Shown here: in pieces, positions 26,139 to 33,420 of the stretch
Numbering within the stretch: the stretch's first letter is position 1
Layout of the letters: each line of letters starts with the position of its first letter
The notes under the pieces: generated by a model
Databases searched by the model: none
Seen by the model: the letters and a program-made list of their open reading frames with translations, nothing else
What the model was told of the DNA's origin: nothing
Assembly: GCA_964482435.1 (NCBI GenBank)
Contig: CAYZXL010000050.1
Location: 1-37,573 of the forward strand
DNA: 37,573 nucleotides
Direction: 5' to 3'
Source of the DNA: CAYZXL01 sp964482435
GTDB taxonomy: Bacteria; Auribacterota; JABMQX01
Translations under genes and position numbers: made by a program

Positions 26139-26936
26139 TTAGGCCCTCTCGCTGTTGCCGCGACCGTGTTGCTCGATCCTCTGAAGCAGCGCAGTTGCAG
26201 CGGTAATACCCTCCTGGTTGCCGAATCTCCTGTCTATAGCAAGACTCTTTTTGTAGCCCTCGACCGCCTGCGGAATTCTGTTATGAGCATGATCCATCTC
26301 CGCAACCCTGAAGATAGTAGTACCGAGAGCCAGAAGTATTTCTTCATTCTCCGGGCATTCTGAATCCAGGACTTGCAGAATGTACAGGCTCCTCCTCAGC
26401 GCCGAGTCTGCTTCCGACCACATATTCATCATCCGGTAGAGAAAACCGAGTTCTTCGTAAGCCACACCCACATTCAACCTATTTCTCAACGCAGTGTATT
26501 TCACCTGGCCCGAAATTGCTCTGTTTAACAGTTGCACGGCTCCTTGTGCCCGAGGGAATTGCCTGAGAAGATTCCCGCGCTCCTCCAGTACGACACCCGG
26601 AAAATATGAAGTACGTGCCCAGAAAAGTATGGCCTGTCTTGCCGCATTGTACTCATAGACTCCCGCCGGCAGAGTTCTTCTCACAAAAAGGATCAGCAGA
26701 GCCGGTATTCCCACCACCGCCAATAACCACTTAGCTTCGGGCTTGAAGCCCGTTTTCCGATAAATAAGCCCAAAAACAAGGACCGTCATGACACCCAACA
26801 CCAGGCCGGCGAGGACCCTCCTATTCTTGGGACCCTGCAAGCCAACGGCCCAAAATCCGTGCTTTCCCCACTCGACGGCTATCAGCAGGTTGGCAATGAA
26901 AAGGCAAAGATAAAAAGCCAGGTCGGTCTTCCGCAT
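26139..26936 (-). CDS. membrane protein with C-terminal TPR-like repeats
   Basis: A 265-residue protein. GAGGTGAA precedes the ATG at 26936. Hydrophobic segments lie at about residues 5-22, 40-58 and 69-86. From about residue 145 the chain is a helical repeat region of TPR type, with alternating small/aromatic positions such as V-A-Y-E-E-L-G-F-L-Y and A-L-G-T-T-I-F-R-V-A and the final A-V-E-G-Y-K-K-S-L. The TPR part probably faces the cytoplasm and docks a partner. It is the first gene of the minus-strand trio. Confidence 0.78.
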   Translation of the reverse strand: MRKTDLAFYLCLFIANLLIAVEWGKHGFWAVGLQGPKNRRVLAGLVLGVMTVLVFGLIYRKTGFKPEAKWLLAVVGIPALLILFVRRTLPAGVYEYNAARQAILFWARTSYFPGVVLEERGNLLRQFPRAQGAVQLLNRAISGQVKYTALRNRLNVGVAYEELGFLYRMMNMWSEADSALRRSLYILQVLDSECPENEEILLALGTTIFRVAEMDHAHNRIPQAVEGYKKSLAIDRRFGNQEGITAATALLQRIEQHGRGNSERA

Positions 26937-27156
26937 TTCACCTCACCATCCTTTTGCAGACCCCATAGGCCCTAAAGTCGAATCATATTGTACGATTCCA
27001 TGAACGCGCTGCAAGGCCGTTTTGTTTCTAAAGTCTTTTTCGGGCCCGCTCAGGACTGCGGCACCCTTCGGTCTCTCTGTCCGCTGGCCAGTTCCCGACA
27101 TGTGTCCGTAGTACAAAACTCCCGCAGCTTCATGAAACCGATCCAGCACGCTGATA

Positions 27157-29259
27157 TCAGTTTTCTCGCACTCTGAAGATTCTGCTCTTAGACTCGGCGA
27201 TCGGGTCACGGTATTCCAGCATACTCCCAGTCCCAAAGCGCAGCTCTCCAATATCTTCCCACGCCGTCACGTTCAAGATGTCGCTTGTTGCCATGACCTG
27301 GTAGCTTTTCCCTTTCGTTGAGGTCCACATTAGTAAAAACTCCTGTCCACCCGGTTGCCATTCGGCACTCACCGAGCTGACCCGGAAAGGAAGCACAACT
27401 GCGCCAACGAAAGGATTCCAAGACTGTGACGCGAAAATGTACCACGCCGTTGGCGCGAGAGCGACCCTGTGGAAGTACTCCCAGGTCAGGCTTGTCGAAA
27501 AATAATCTTTGCTGGCTGCCCAAAATCCACCCTCGGGGCCCTGGAAAGTCTGGAGATTCCGAAGCAGCACTTCGGCACGCTGTTCTTTCCGAACCCATGA
27601 GTTCGCCAAAGCGAACTGCCCGCAACCCTCCGGCCAAATCCCGTCTTTGTCGTCATTGAAATCCACACCTTCGATGTCGTTGACCGTGACGACAAGATTC
27701 TCTTCGATCCACTGAAGAAGGCCTTCGGGCTGCGCGGTGCCCAATACATCCCCAGCTAAGATAGACCAGCTCTGGGGGTCAAGTACCCTGCTATCGTCGC
27801 GGATGCTAACCCCATCCTCCCAGGTTCCTAAGGCGAAATGGCCTGGAGAGCCAGGTAGCCACATAGAAGATAAAAAACGTGCTGCATGTGCCTGGGAACC
27901 CAGCCACGCATTGTCACCGGTTGCTCGTTGGAGCAGCCCGAAGGCGGACACCAAGTCAATGTTCTGCTCGGTTGACTTTGCGGCAACCGGTTGAGGTGTT
28001 GGTTCCCAGCCCTCATACCCAACTGCGTAACCTCCCTCGCCCCTCATATCTTTCACGTTCTCCTCCAGCCAGCGCGCGATGCCGACGGCCGCCTGGACGT
28101 ATTCGGGTTTTGGGGCAATCTCATTGTAGTGAAGCAGGGCGATAATCGTCCAGGCGAGGTTACCGCTATGCGTCCCCACCTGTATTCGATCCTCAAACCA
28201 GCTCTTCGTATCGGAGTCATACCAACCCGGCAGGCGGGCTTTTCCGGTCTTCCGGTCACGCAGCCACCCCGACATGTAAGAGTTTCTCAATCTGCCGTCT
28301 GTGTACGCACGGTCATTTTCCAATGCGAAAGTCATCGCGTCCAGAATAATGCGGGCTCTGCGAAGGTCGTCCTCCGTTCGGCGCGCGACGTACGCCAAGG
28401 CGACGAGAGCCTGATCGTAGAGAAACGCAGAGTTTGTTATGTAAAGGTCCGGCGAACCAACACCCTGGACCTTGTAAGACGGGAGGAATCGCGGTGTATC
28501 TGGATCGGCTGGGGAATCGACCTCAATATAATCGAGGAAGAAAGTCGCACCCTGCGGATTATTAGGGGCGTTCAGAGCGAATCCAAACGGACCGATCACG
28601 TGGGACAGATCCGCTCCGGCGAGGGAGATATCGTACGAAGTCCAATTCTCTCCCAGCGCAATCAGAGGCGGCTCGGTGGTCTTCTTGGGGAAAGAGTCAG
28701 GGTAGGGTTGCAGCGGCCAGCCGATGCCTCCTGTAAAGAACTCGACGTTCGCCCCAGCGGAGTCGGATTTGGCACGAAACCGAACCCGCGTTGCGCCCGT
28801 GAGATCAACTCCCACACCAGCGAGTTGTCCCCAGTTGTTCTCGACGACCTGCCAATAAACGCCTGCCCAGTCCGTTTCGGTCTGAGGAGTGAAAACGACA
28901 CGGATACACGAGACCCCGTCATAGGGACCGTCTGTCCAGTTCTCTCTTATCTCCAGAGTCGTGGCAGCGTCCCCCATGTAACCACTCGGGACGGCTCGGT
29001 TATGACCCGAGATGAAGTCATCGTATATCCAAAAGCTATCGACCGGGCGGTCCATAACCTGGTTCAGATACATGTATGCGTCGTCCACCGAAGCGAGCGG
29101 TTGGCATACTACAGCTACGCCAGAGGTGCTTAGCCAGAGAAGCAAAAGGCCACCTAACACTGCCTTTGCGCGGCCGCTCGCCGAAGCCAAAACACCGGCA
29201 AACTCTCTCCTGTAAGCGCCCTTCCCCGCACCACGGAATCCCTGAAGTCCTCCAACCAT
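27157..29259 (-). CDS. secreted six-hairpin glycosidase-like protein with N-terminal beta-sandwich
   Basis: A 700-residue exported protein. The ATG at 29259 is chosen over one at 29283 because AGGAGGAGAGG lies directly before it. A long basic n-region is followed by a hydrophobic core (A-V-L-G-G-L-L-L-L-W-L), giving a signal peptide or anchor. Residues about 75-250 look like a carbohydrate-binding-type beta-sandwich (ending F-F-L-D-Y-I-E-V-D). Residues about 270-620 resemble an (alpha/alpha)6 barrel: repeated helix pairs with aromatic/Gly turns such as S-Y-M-S-G-W-L, H-S-G-N-L-A-W and G-G-Y-A-V-G-Y-E-G-W. The last 75 residues form a beta domain ending R-I-F-R-V-R-E-N, like the end of the beta-helix protein. 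It probably acts on a polysaccharide outside the cell; catalytic acids cannot be assigned by eye. Confidence 0.8.
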   Translation of the reverse strand: MVGGLQGFRGAGKGAYRREFAGVLASASGRAKAVLGGLLLLWLSTSGVAVVCQPLASVDDAYMYLNQVMDRPVDSFWIYDDFISGHNRAVPSGYMGDAATTLEIRENWTDGPYDGVSCIRVVFTPQTETDWAGVYWQVVENNWGQLAGVGVDLTGATRVRFRAKSDSAGANVEFFTGGIGWPLQPYPDSFPKKTTEPPLIALGENWTSYDISLAGADLSHVIGPFGFALNAPNNPQGATFFLDYIEVDSPADPDTPRFLPSYKVQGVGSPDLYITNSAFLYDQALVALAYVARRTEDDLRRARIILDAMTFALENDRAYTDGRLRNSYMSGWLRDRKTGKARLPGWYDSDTKSWFEDRIQVGTHSGNLAWTIIALLHYNEIAPKPEYVQAAVGIARWLEENVKDMRGEGGYAVGYEGWEPTPQPVAAKSTEQNIDLVSAFGLLQRATGDNAWLGSQAHAARFLSSMWLPGSPGHFALGTWEDGVSIRDDSRVLDPQSWSILAGDVLGTAQPEGLLQWIEENLVVTVNDIEGVDFNDDKDGIWPEGCGQFALANSWVRKEQRAEVLLRNLQTFQGPEGGFWAASKDYFSTSLTWEYFHRVALAPTAWYIFASQSWNPFVGAVVLPFRVSSVSAEWQPGGQEFLLMWTSTKGKSYQVMATSDILNVTAWEDIGELRFGTGSMLEYRDPIAESKSRIFRVREN

Positions 29260-29953
29260 TTTCCTCTCCTCCTGCATAGACATTGTTGCTCAGCACCGTT
29301 GCTGTCACGCGTGCTTCCTCTAAGGACCAACCAGAGCTTGCTCAACCCTGTAGAACTTGCACGCGGACCGGTGGACGAAGGCGCAAGTGAACATTCAACG
29401 AATACATACCATAAACAGATACCGACCACGGAAGGATTCTGACGGACGTTTTAGCTGGTTTTTCGATGGCGCCTACCCTTGGAGATGCACCACAGAAGTG
29501 CCATTTTCACTTGATTCGCTGCCAACTCCCGGTGCGCATGGACTCCTGCCCCGCAGCGCGCTCCGGGACACTCAGGTGCCATCGCGGTGGGCTTTCATAT
29601 CCGCGTCTGCGAGGCCCATGGCTCCCTGTTCCTTTCCCATCACCCCAGCAATCTTTCATTTCCTACGCGCAGCCACGCCGGAAGCCGTATCTGCGAGGTG
29701 ACACAAATCCGCCTGACTTCTCTTCTGAAAGTCAAGAACATCACATTTCTGCTTGACCAGCGTTCCCCCTCGCGGTAGGCTAAGCACGATTAGGAGAGCT
29801 TGTGCCCCTTCTTTCTTGTGGGCTACCCGGGTATTGCCGTCCGCCAGAGGGAAGACAGAAGAAGGCCATTGCGCGACAGGCGTCACGAATTTCGCGGTAT
29901 CCGGTTCGTAGGCCGGGAACATTGTCCGAACCGAGAGTTCAAGAGGAGGCGAG
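29260..29953. other. divergent intergenic region
   Basis: About 690 bases between the minus-strand glycosidase-like gene and the plus-strand sigma-like gene. It must hold the promoters of both transcription units, but I could not pick out convincing boxes. Open plus-strand frames at 29357-29778 are Arg/Ser/Pro-rich and unsupported. The GAGGAGG site of the sigma-like gene lies at its right end. Confidence 0.45.
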
Positions 29954-31222
29954 GTGGGCACTCCCGTAACTGACGAAGCGGAGGATAGAAAAGACCTCGG
30001 CGAATTCCGCAGCGCCGTCAAGAAGAATGGCATGGATTCAGCGGCTGCAGCCTTGGACTGCCTTAGGGCCCGGTGGTGGGACAAGTCATTGGGCTTTGCA
30101 TGCGAGATAACTGATGATGACGGCCTGGCGAAGCGAGCAGCCGAGCATTCATGGATGTCTCTACTTGGTCTCTTGAAAAGGGACCCGCCCAGCGACGATC
30201 CAGTAGCGTTCGCCTCCTTCCTCAAGGACGTAGTTGAAAGCCAGGCTCGGGATGTGCTTGACATCCATGAGTTTCGCAAGTTCTACTACACCGGTCAGGA
30301 CGCGGCGGAGCGTGCGTTTGACAGACTCATTAGCCGATGGCGGAACCGCACGGTCAGCCTGTCAATGTCAATTTTGAGAGAGGCGAGTTCCGCCGAGGAT
30401 GCGGCTCAGTTGGCGTGGCTGAAAGTGTACCGCGCCCTGAAGCCATCTGGCACTTACGACGAGTCAGCGCCATTTGAGCCGTATCTTGCTAAAATCACTC
30501 GCAACACGGCCTCCGACGTGTTGCGTTCCAGGCGCCTTTTCCGTTCCAAGCGCCTTTTGCGTCCCAGGTGTCTTGAACGCATCCCTGCCCCTGAGCGGCC
30601 CGGCCTCTCTCCAAGATCAGAGGTGCTGCTGTTGTGTCTCGCGGAATTGAGGCGGTCCGTTAAAGCGCAATGCAAAGAGGCTGGCTTACTGGAGCTGTTC
30701 GAAGTGCTGGACATTGTTCCTCCCGTTGCTAATGAACCACTTGGTCAATTCGTCCTACGGGTGATCGGAGCCGCCAGGCCCGTTGTTGGCGTCGCCGGCA
30801 GCAGGGAGTTGGTGCAACTTGAGAAGGATGTTACCAGCAAGGTGCATCAGAACCCCGCATGCGAGCAAAAAGCGGCAAGCGCTCTGCTCAAACGCACGAG
30901 GATGCAAAATCACCCTGATCCTGGACAGAATAGTTGTTGTCTCCATGATTGGCTTGAGAGAGTTCTTTCCGCGGTCTGCTCAGAAAGCTGGCGCCTCTGG
31001 TATGATTGGTGGGCCTATCTCATTTGTGAGCAAGCGCTTGCTTTTCGTGAGCCAACTGCGGGATGCGCCCTCTACCGCATTGTCCCAAACACTTTCAACG
31101 CCGGTGAGGACTCCCGTTGGAGGGTTCGGACGGAGCGCGTCATGAAATGCGCACTCAGAAAATTCCGTCAGAATGGCCAAAGGACGGGTAATCAATCCAG
31201 AGGGGATTACGCCTATGAGTGA
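29954..31222 (+). CDS. sigma-70 region-2-like protein with tandem sigma2 units
   Basis: A 422-residue protein. The GTG at 29954 has AGAGGAGG about 5 bases upstream. Residues about 116-195 match ECF-type sigma region 2: a A-F-D-R-L-I-S-R-W-R-N-R helix, A-E-D-A-A-Q-L-A-W-L-K-V-Y-R (the core-binding helix), and Y-L-A-K-I-T-R-N-T-A-S-D-V-L-R (the -10 recognition part). Residues about 30-108 repeat the same pattern more weakly. No region-4 HTH is visible in the C-terminal 220 residues, which are Trp/Cys-rich near 335-365 and basic at the end. It may be an alternative sigma factor, or a sigma-derived adaptor that no longer binds -35 DNA. It overlaps the anti-sigma-like gene by 8 bases. Confidence 0.78.
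   Translation: MGTPVTDEAEDRKDLGEFRSAVKKNGMDSAAAALDCLRARWWDKSLGFACEITDDDGLAKRAAEHSWMSLLGLLKRDPPSDDPVAFASFLKDVVESQARDVLDIHEFRKFYYTGQDAAERAFDRLISRWRNRTVSLSMSILREASSAEDAAQLAWLKVYRALKPSGTYDESAPFEPYLAKITRNTASDVLRSRRLFRSKRLLRPRCLERIPAPERPGLSPRSEVLLLCLAELRRSVKAQCKEAGLLELFEVLDIVPPVANEPLGQFVLRVIGAARPVVGVAGSRELVQLEKDVTSKVHQNPACEQKAASALLKRTRMQNHPDPGQNSCCLHDWLERVLSAVCSESWRLWYDWWAYLICEQALAFREPTAGCALYRIVPNTFNAGEDSRWRVRTERVMKCALRKFRQNGQRTGNQSRGDYAYE
30524..30577 (+). repeat. three 18-bp in-frame repeats in the sigma-like gene
   Basis: Units at 30524, 30542 and 30560 code R-S-R-R-L-F, R-S-K-R-L-L and R-P-R-C-L-E, just after the second sigma2-like unit. They lengthen a basic tail that could touch DNA or the polymerase. 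Confidence 0.7.
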
Positions 31223-31880
31223 AGACGTGCTGGAAAAACTGCTGCGCACTTGCAGTGAGGAGCTCTGGGAGAGTTTCCTGCGGCCCGGCGTTCCCGCCGC
31301 GCCAGGGCAGTGCATATCGCTGCCCCTTCTCGAGCGGGCTGCCAGCAAGGAGAAGGAGCTTTTCGAACAGCAGTGGGAGCATCTGTCCGGATGCCGTTTG
31401 TGCGCAGGCGCATTGGCAAGGTTCCTCAAGGCTGTTGCCGCCGTGATTGTTGATCTCGGCAGTTTAGAGATTTTTACCCCGCTTCCTGGGTTCGGTGCAG
31501 AGCCTGTCTACGCGAAAGCAGCGGGCATCGAGGAAGTTGAGACCATTGAACGTGGCCTCGTTGATCTGGTCCTGCCGGCACCTGCTCCCCCGGGAGCATG
31601 CATCGAGGCGGTGGATGAGACAAAGACCCTAGAGGTCCGCGTTCCGTGCAACGGGCCGTTTGAAAAAACTGCTCCCAGGATTGAGTTGTTGCTGGGAAGT
31701 GGGCAAATCCGAACAACCACTTTAGAGCAAAAGACATGCATGGTTCACGAAACGCCCGGGGATGTAACAAGTTCGCGGGAAGAGTTGTGCTGGGTCGGGA
31801 AGTTTGAGAACGTTGAGCCTGGGCGAGTGCTTGCCATTATCGTTCCACAGGCGTTAGAAGAAGGTCTTGAGGGGACCTAA
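31215..31880 (+). CDS. zf-HC2 zinc-finger protein, candidate anti-sigma factor
   Basis: A 221-residue protein. The ATG at 31215 has AGGGGA about 8 bases upstream and lies inside the end of the sigma-like gene (8-base overlap), so an earlier in-frame start at 31173 is not favoured. Residues 33-63 fit the zf-HC2 fold of zinc-containing anti-sigma factors: C33, then H56-L-S-G-C60-R-L-C63. There is no TM segment, so this would be a soluble anti-sigma. Residues about 125-221 look like a beta-rich domain (T-L-E-V-R-V, R-V-L-A-I-I-V-P) of unknown type, a possible site for proteolytic control. Overlap with the sigma-like gene and the finger type both point to a sigma/anti-sigma pair (inference). Confidence 0.75.
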   Translation: MSEDVLEKLLRTCSEELWESFLRPGVPAAPGQCISLPLLERAASKEKELFEQQWEHLSGCRLCAGALARFLKAVAAVIVDLGSLEIFTPLPGFGAEPVYAKAAGIEEVETIERGLVDLVLPAPAPPGACIEAVDETKTLEVRVPCNGPFEKTAPRIELLLGSGQIRTTTLEQKTCMVHETPGDVTSSREELCWVGKFENVEPGRVLAIIVPQALEEGLEGT

Positions 31881-32163
31881 ACCGGGACGCCGACCATGGG
31901 AGGCGGGCTTGCAGGCGCAAAGAAGCGGTCGGATCGAGCAGCCCCAGGAAGACGCTCTACGGCCGCGCTTTGTGTGGCAACGAGAAGCCCCATACTATGT
32001 GAAAGGCACAATGGCAGGTTGTGATACGACGCCCTTGAGACGCAACTGAACGCACAGGCCACGACTGGACCGTTGCGGTGACGCAGGGATGGGTGTTTGA
32101 GCGCTTGTCTAAGCCGACCGAATGAGGATTACCTGACAAACCTGGAGCAACCAGGCACCGACC

Positions 32164-32613
32164 ATGGCAGCAAGTCAAGAGAACCCTGACCAATTGTGGG
32201 AGAGAGCAGCCCAAATTCTGAATTCCGACGAGGCCGAGACGAGGGCGCGGGAGGCCCTTGACCTCTGCGAACGCGGGTTGGCATTGGTTGGGGCGGAAGG
32301 GCCCCGTTCCCTCCGGGCCCGCCTGCTCCAGACCGCTGCAGCGGCGGCAAGCTACGCCGGCAAAGTGGGGCAAGCCGTCAAGTATGGTTACCAGGCTCTG
32401 GAGATTCTCGACGCAGACGGGCCAGCCGTGTTTGCTACTCTCGCTCGCGACTTGCTGTCAAGAGACCTGAGGAAGCTGGGGCGATACGAGGAGGCCGATA
32501 AGCTCGTGGGGGAGGCTCACAACATCCTCGATTCAATGGAGCGACAACTTGCTCAAACAAAGGCTCAACTTCAAGCGGGGAAGAGAAGGAAATGGTGGCA
32601 ATTCTGGAGGTGA
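32164..32613 (+). CDS. small TPR-like protein with C-terminal W-W-Q-F-W tag
   Basis: A 149-residue soluble protein made of helical hairpins of TPR type (R-A-R-E-A-L-D-L-C-E-R-G-L-A-L, A-V-K-Y-G-Y-Q-A-L-E-I-L-D, Y-E-E-A-D-K-L-V-G-E-A). A basic linker and the terminal K-R-R-K-W-W-Q-F-W-R follow. The zinc-ribbon protein two genes on ends in the same tag although the two are otherwise unrelated. The start has only a weak ribosome site, so the exact ATG is uncertain. A TPR body with a short conserved tail suggests an adaptor or a substrate read by a neighbour, plausibly the TPR-CHAT protease. It lies 283 bases after the anti-sigma-like gene. Confidence 0.8.
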   Translation: MAASQENPDQLWERAAQILNSDEAETRAREALDLCERGLALVGAEGPRSLRARLLQTAAAAASYAGKVGQAVKYGYQALEILDADGPAVFATLARDLLSRDLRKLGRYEEADKLVGEAHNILDSMERQLAQTKAQLQAGKRRKWWQFWR

Positions 32614-32659
32614 GGACCCCTTGAGGAAAGTCAATATAGCCTGCTAAAGGTGCTGCGTC

Positions 32660-32785
32660 ATGTTTATAGTTGTTGAAATACAGCCAATCACTGAGAGGAG
32701 GCATGATGTGGGTGATTACTCATTCGTGAAAGACGCCGGGGGAAATGTCGTGGGAATGTGGGAACAAGGAGGGCATGGGTTATGA
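32660..32785 (+). CDS. candidate 41-residue small protein
   Basis: An ATG with AAAGGTG upstream opens 41 codons with balanced composition (a F-I-V-V-E-I-Q-P-I strand, then D-Y-S-F-V-K-D-A-G-G-N-V-V-G-M-W). Its TGA overlaps the ATG of the zinc-ribbon gene (ATGA), the usual arrangement for translational coupling. Unknown function; it could also be chance. Confidence 0.4.
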   Translation: MFIVVEIQPITERRHDVGDYSFVKDAGGNVVGMWEQGGHGL

Positions 32786-33153
32786 CCAACGCTGAGCTTC
32801 GTTGTGACAAGTGTGGTGCCACATCACGTGCCATCGGCATGCAAAATGTACCGGAATACATCCGCCCGTTCGTCCGGGGCGAAGTAGTTGTCACCTTGAA
32901 CCCTCTCGGCATCTGTAGCGAGTGCTACGCTGTCCTTTGTATGCGATGTGCCGATCACGGCAAGTGTTCGATGTGCACCGCGCCCTGGCCACTGTTCGCC
33001 GAATGTCCTTCAAGCCCACCCGAAGACCCAACGAAAATGGAGAAATGGAAGAGAATTCGGAAACTCCAGTTCGGCTCTTCAGGCGACAACGTAGCATCGA
33101 AAGACGACAAAGGAAAAAGAAAAGATAAGAAGTGGTGGCAGTTCTGGAAGTAG
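32782..33153 (+). CDS. four-CxxC zinc-ribbon protein with C-terminal W-W-Q-F-W tag
   Basis: A 123-residue protein. The ATG at 32782 is chosen because AAGGAGG lies 10 bases before it; an in-frame GTG at 32758 has none. Four C-x2-C pairs (C-D-K-C, C-S-E-C, C-M-R-C, C-S-M-C) indicate a binuclear zinc domain across residues about 9-72. A Pro-rich and then Lys-rich linker leads to the terminal K-D-K-K-W-W-Q-F-W-K, almost the same as the end of the TPR protein. Sharing only the last ten residues between two unrelated folds argues that the tag is functional. It may bind nucleic acid or protein; no further family call is possible. Confidence 0.82.
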   Translation: MTNAELRCDKCGATSRAIGMQNVPEYIRPFVRGEVVVTLNPLGICSECYAVLCMRCADHGKCSMCTAPWPLFAECPSSPPEDPTKMEKWKRIRKLQFGSSGDNVASKDDKGKRKDKKWWQFWK

Positions 33154-33161
33154 AGTAAGCT

Positions 33162-33275
33162 GTGTCTGGAAAAGCGCCAAAAATGCAGGCAGTGCCTCCT
33201 GTGAATACGGACCCCTTGAGTAAGGCCCCGCTTATGGGTGGATACATAGGTGCTGCTGGTCGCAGTCAATACTAA
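33162..33275 (+). CDS. candidate 37-residue small ORF
   Basis: A GTG eight bases after the zinc-ribbon stop opens 37 codons of Gly/Pro/Ala-rich, probably disordered peptide ending G-R-S-Q-Y. The ribosome site is poor. It fills part of the gap before the CHAT gene. Weak candidate. Confidence 0.25.
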   Translation: MSGKAPKMQAVPPVNTDPLSKAPLMGGYIGAAGRSQY

Positions 33276-33420
33276 GGAGAGGCCAGGTCCGATTGCGAGT
33301 GTTACACCACCCCTGTGAAATTAGCAGGGACGCCCCGAAGGCCCCCTGTAATGTGGAATCATGTTCATGAGTGTAGCGCGTTCTGGACGGGGTACTTTGC
33401 CGCCCTGAGGCTCCGAGCCG

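Noticed and set aside
27991..29133. A 380-codon plus-strand frame opposite the glycosidase-like gene
   Set aside because: Antisense to a gene with a signal peptide, strong ribosome site and domain structure; composition is not protein-like.
29357..29778. Plus-strand frames in the divergent intergenic region
   Set aside because: Arg/Pro/Ser-rich with no start signal; typical of GC-rich non-coding DNA.
31895..32049. Short frames between the anti-sigma-like and TPR genes
   Set aside because: No ribosome site and unconvincing composition.
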